NCBI GenBank assembly: GCA_008508345.1
Contig: QNGE01000927.1
Location: 144,587 to 208,586, forward strand
DNA: 64,000 nt
DNA from: Paragonimus westermani
Lineage: Eukaryota > Platyhelminthes > Trematoda > Plagiorchiida > Troglotrematidae
Direction: 5' to 3'
A model generated the notes under the pieces. That model saw only the letters and a list, made by a program, of their open reading frames with translations. It had not been told where the DNA came from and ran no database searches. Below are positions 60,301-64,000 of the stretch, piece after piece. The position numbers were made by a program, and so were the translations under genes. The first letter of the stretch is position 1. Each line of letters opens with the position of its first letter.

Positions 60301-61859
60301 TTTCCAACAATCAAACCAAAATGTGCCCTCATCCGCGTATGCGTTGCTAATCAGCAATGTACGGGGAGTTCCTATCATCGTTCTGACAGCAGCCGACTGG
60401 CCTGAATCCTGAGAATATCACCTGAAACAACACGATCTCGGAGCTGGTGATTAAGAGTGTTCGGCAGCAGTGACTACGCATCCTCGGCATCAGAGTTTTG
60501 ATGTAAGATTTCCGGACTGATCACTGGTCTGTTCTGGAACATCTAACATTGTCGGCTACACAAAGGAAGCACCTACGAACACTCTAACACACTGGGTGCA
60601 TGGCACTCAGTAATCCACCGCCCAACGTTGGAAATGCTGGCTTGAAAACTTTCCGTAGTCAGGCGAATGCGACGATAAATCGTGAAACGACTGAACGATA
60701 ATTCTAATTCCCACTGAAAATAATAAGAATTCGTTGATATCAGCTAACGTTTTGTTTACATCACTGGTCGTCAGACATGTTCAAATAGTGTAAGCAGGCG
60801 GTGGCGACGGAAGTCACTTCAGAGGAGAAACAACCTCCAGTTCGAATGTGGCGAAACTAGACATGACACACACAACAGTTTGGCCAAAAGCGAGAACAAT
60901 CATGTGGACAATGGCTGATTTCTTAAATAAAAGAAAAATCCTGTGGGACATATAAGGAACCACATGTATGTAGATAAATTATAATGACGAAATCGCTCCA
61001 GGAGCAGGTACTCAGGTCCGTCTATACTGGCCTGCAATTGGTCTCGAAAACGCGACAGAATTTCATCTTAAGCGTGACTCGGTTCATTCCCAATAAATCT
61101 ATGATTTGTGCTACAAGGGCACGTCTGGAAGGAATAGAGCGTGCGTTCCAGGAGATCTTGAAAGTCACTCTACACATGTTGACTTGGTTCGGAAATAGAT
61201 GATTAAGGTATACCCTATTTTCCAGGGGTTGGTTGCCTGATATCCTTGTAAACAATGGCAATAGAAATGTGTCAGTGTCAAGAGAACGGCAAACCGTACA
61301 CTTCCAATCTAGCTGAACGGAGGAGAAGTACCTGATACACACACAGGAGCCAACCGCGGTAATCAGTGTCTACGAAGAACGGACAAGCAAGAACGCGGAG
61401 GTCCCCCTGAGTGCAGAACCTGAGTGACAGAATTGTTTATAGAAAGAGCTTTCCTGTTTGCTTCAAACAAAAGGTACATCAATATATCGGTAAATATTGA
61501 CCACAGGATTACCTGTTGTTCTGTGAGCTGTTGCTCAGAGAAGCACATATCTCGTTGTGTGCACAGCATCGCACGCTCGAGTGAACCAGTGACAAGTACG
61601 GGTCGACTCATATAGTACTAGACAGACCTGTATTTTGGGTCTGTACCTCATCCAACAAACTACCGGAAGGTGTTGACCAAGTCCACAGTAAACGACATGG
61701 TATGAACGTCTAGAAAAGTGATATGTCAGGCGTCATGTTCGAAGTTATTACGCTTCAGTTAGCAAATCGTCCATCGAAGTGACCAGATTCCACCTAACAC
61801 CACAGTGGTTTGACCTACACGTATCAGTTTCATTCAAGTGGTTTGTCCTCGATTTCATT
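57301..61859. other. No recognisable gene
   Basis: Frames are at most about 110 codons (58671-59003 minus; 61022-61342 minus) without motifs; the 58092-58474 area is open on both strands. No repeats, RNA genes or transposon domains were recognised. Confidence 0.45.
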
Positions 61860-62249
61860 AGGTAATTCGAAAAAAGAGTTAGTTGACTTATGTGGTGTTG
61901 TAGTGAAACAAAACTGTATGGGACGTTTGGAAATGAGCGCTGTGTATTTTTATTCCTATTTCTTACTTCCACAGATGACGACACCCCCAACCGAAGATGA
62001 ACGTTCAACAACAACATCCTTAACCTTATAAACGGGCCTCTTTGTTTTCATCCAATGACGGGTTTACACACTTTCGCCCCGTGATCCATGCTGCAATATA
62101 CGTGCTCGTCACTGCTTGCATTGTTTCGATATTTTGCGGACTGTGTTACGGATGGTGTGCGAGTTCTTGCATTTCGGCCACTCACCATAGTGCTTTGTCC
62201 GCTGAAGCTGTTGAGTGTCTCCGCTGGAGACCGTCAGTCATCTGTTACA
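61860..62249 (+). mobile_element. Putative 5' LTR of a Gypsy element
   Basis: A TATA box at 62027-62032 (ccttataaacggg) resembles the LTR TATA context at 530-548. The distance from TATA to a TTACA end at 62249 (about 220 bases) matches the TATA-to-end distance of the LTR at 368-773. A primer-binding-like tctggcgtcgcgggc follows at 62261. The 5' boundary (about 61860) is an estimate from the length of the other LTRs; sequence similarity is weak. Confidence 0.4.
62027..62032 (+). promoter_or_regulatory. Putative LTR TATA box
   Basis: TATAAA about 15 bases upstream of the open frame that begins in the LTR. Confidence 0.4.
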
Positions 62250-62279
62250 AATATTTTAAATCTGGCGTCGCGGGCAGCA

Positions 62280-63004
62280 TGTCTATCAAAGATGATCTCA
62301 GTCCTTCACACTTGAAAAGCATATGTGCGCAACCAACAGTTATGCACGATCGTGGAGAGTTCCGGTCATCCCTCAGACAATCACACGTTTCCCATCCGAA
62401 TAACGACCTCAAAAGCTGGGGTTTTTTCGTCACCATCTATTTGGCTGGTGTTCCTGAGAAAAGCATGGGGTCCTACATTTCAAGCTTCTTGAACGAGGAA
62501 GCAGCTAAGATGTTCCGCACGACAGGCGTCCACCCAAAAGCCCCAGTACCAGTCATTTGGGAAACACCACACCACTTGTTTGAGAAACTGGAACCCCCGG
62601 CGTCCCACCGGGAAAACTCCAGCCGCCGTCAGAGACCGGAGGAATCTGTTGACAGTTTTCTGAGATCTTCGGGAACTGGCTTTAGTGGCATTCAAACACT
62701 TGACGCCAGTCGGTTGCGAACGGTTCTGGAGAAATGTGAAAGAAATTGTTGCACTACCCGTCGAGAGCTACTTGCCTTACTCAAATTCCTGAGGCATTTC
62801 CGACCGTACATGCTGAGCAAACCTTTCAAAGTACGTACAAATCACCAGTCACTGCAGTGGCTTCGAAACTTCAGTGACCCGGAAAGTCAAGTCGCACGCT
62901 GGCAAAAAATATTACATGGGCCTCATTTCTTTTTGAATACCGACGTGTGTCACAACATGGAAATGCCGTTGTTTCATCGAACTTCACTGTTCTCAATGAA
63001 GTAA
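62280..63004 (+). pseudogene. Gypsy gag fused in frame to RNase H (internal deletion)
   Basis: The single frame 62042-63004 (320 codons) begins inside the putative LTR, so its first ~70 codons are probably not coding. From about 62414 it reads FVTIYLAGVPEKSMGSYISS, then VIWETPHHLFEKL and RRQRPEESVDSFLRSSGTGF, the capsid part of flatworm Gypsy gag. After DASRLR (62719) it switches without a frame break to CERNCCTTRRELLALLKFLR, HFRPYMLSKPFKVRTNHQSL and QVARWQKIL. That is the RNase H domain attached to RT in Gypsy pol, normally some 2 kb downstream. The catalytic RTDH block is RTNH here. Protease and RT are absent. Confidence 0.75.
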
Positions 63005-63170
63005 GCACAACCCTGTGTGATGTTGACACATCGTGGGCCAAAGACCAGTTGAGTGATTCATATACAGCGAATCTTTACAAGCGTCAGGCGATGGTTCTTC
63101 CAAGCCGTCTGCCATAGAGATGCGGCAGAAACCATTTGGTGAAAGTGCATCATGAGGTCATTGGAAGGTT

Positions 63171-64000
63171 TTGAAGCTGATCGATGAGGTCTTATACCGT
63201 ATAAATCAGTCTGGTTTCAAGCTCATCACTCCAAGGTCAAAGGTGGCGGCGGTAACACAAAAGGTACACACCGAATTGTCACGTGGATCAACTGAAGACA
63301 GAAGCTGCCATCGGCCAACAATACTGGTGACCAGGGATTCATACCGAAGTGAGTACACAGTGCTTTCCTTGCGAAGTTTTCTGCCATCGATATCGGCTTA
63401 CCAGGTCTTTCAGCCTCTCCAGGACCGGTGGTAACCGAAAGTCCCGGACAACGCGCAGACGTGGATATTATGGGTCCCCTGCCAGTAACCATGAGGGGGA
63501 ATCGCTACATCTTGATTTTCGTAGATTACTTCACGAAGTGGTGTGAAGCGGTTTCTACCGAGTGACAGGATACCTGCGTTGCAGTTGCTGCAATTATCAA
63601 CGGATGGATCGCCTGATAAGGGGCACCCCTTATGTTTCATCCAGGTCAAGGCGCAACATTCGAAAGTCAACTGCTAAGGAAGACGTGCCGCCTTGTATGG
63701 ATTAAGAAAACGCGTATTATTACTTATCGAACTAATCGCACGATTGAGGCCTTACTTCAATCAGTCCTCGAGCAAAATCGAGGTGATAGGTGAGACGACC
63801 TACTACCCTGCTGTAGGTTGGTCCACTGGGCATCACTCCACACAACGACTGGTTATAACCCAGCTCACCTAACTTTCGGTCGCAAACTTAGACTCCCGCT
63901 AGAATTTCTTTGTCCCGTCCCACCGCTAGAAGCCTTGTCAACTTTTGATTATGTGGGAAACCCTAGCGAAAACCTAAGGACAGAATTTACCGCGGCTCAA
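63171..64000 (+). pseudogene. Gypsy integrase, decayed, continues beyond the window
   Basis: After a zinc-finger-like start (LIDEVLYRINQSGFKLITPR, VTQKVHTEL, 63174-63275) the integrase core begins at 63458 with DVDIMGPLPVTMRGNRYILI, then FVDYFTKWCEAV, which keeps the first catalytic Asp. A stop follows. The second block reads PLMFHPGQGATFES (about 63624-63665) where IHSDQG is expected, so the second Asp is lost. The third block, expected as YHPxGNGxVERxNRTL, reads ITYRTNRTIEALLQ with the catalytic Glu stretch deleted. The end TTGYNPAHLTFGRKLRLPLE (about 63850-63905) is the conserved Gypsy end, running off the window at EFTAAQ. Several stops and shifts. Confidence 0.8.

Noticed and set aside
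1..64000. CRISPR arrays, bacterial operons, ribosome-binding sites, defence systems
   Set aside because: No regularly spaced identical repeats, no gene packing and no prokaryotic gene family were seen; the content is that of an animal nuclear genome.

Overview
The window looks like nuclear DNA of a multicellular animal, most likely a parasitic flatworm and possibly a tapeworm. There are no operons and no long intact open frames. Coding capacity is broken into short pieces, and the recognisable pieces nearly all come from three retrotransposon classes common in flatworm genomes: Ty3/Gypsy and BEL/Pao LTR elements, and non-LTR elements with an apurinic-type endonuclease and reverse transcriptase. 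The flatworm assignment is inference from the mix and style of elements; no rRNA or confidently named host gene fixes it. The assembly has two long N gaps (16974-17706, 42663-43351) and two single-N joins (37582, 46774).

Layout. 1-773: 3' end of a Gypsy element (integrase tail plus LTR). 2660-4050: a second Gypsy 5' part (LTR-like sequence, gag with one stop and one frameshift, remnant zinc knuckle). 6137-8760 (minus): a decayed non-LTR element. 9776-11820 (plus): BEL/Pao gag, zinc knuckle and a protease whose catalytic Asp is lost. 16786-16973: the 3' end of a second non-LTR family, here called family N, running into a gap and an ATT microsatellite. 23443-24520 (minus): a Gypsy tail and LTR abutting a dispersed repeat. 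24660-25917 (plus) and 30380-34975 (minus): two more family N copies, the latter close to full length with ORF1, endonuclease and reverse transcriptase. 36184-37100: endonuclease/linker fragment of another non-LTR element. 36995-47235: a tangled block of direct and inverted duplications, probably partly misassembled, around a unique core (38996-42052) that carries candidate host exons. 46319-46753 and 55516-56420: further reverse transcriptase fragments. 61860-64000: a Gypsy element with gag fused in frame to RNase H and an integrase lacking catalytic residues; it runs off the window.

Host genes. The stretch 47.5-53 kb is poor in recognisable transposon sequence. It holds several short open frames bounded by good splice sites, mostly on the minus strand (52747 down to 48170), consistent with an unidentified multi-exon gene with short introns. 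In the 39-42 kb core there is an Ig-like exon, an exon weakly resembling TFIIIC subunit 5, and an unidentified minus-strand exon. None is proven. No CRISPR, operon, bacterial regulatory element or complete tRNA was seen, and no coherent new biological system can be supported. The most useful observations concern genome structure, element decay and the candidate exons.
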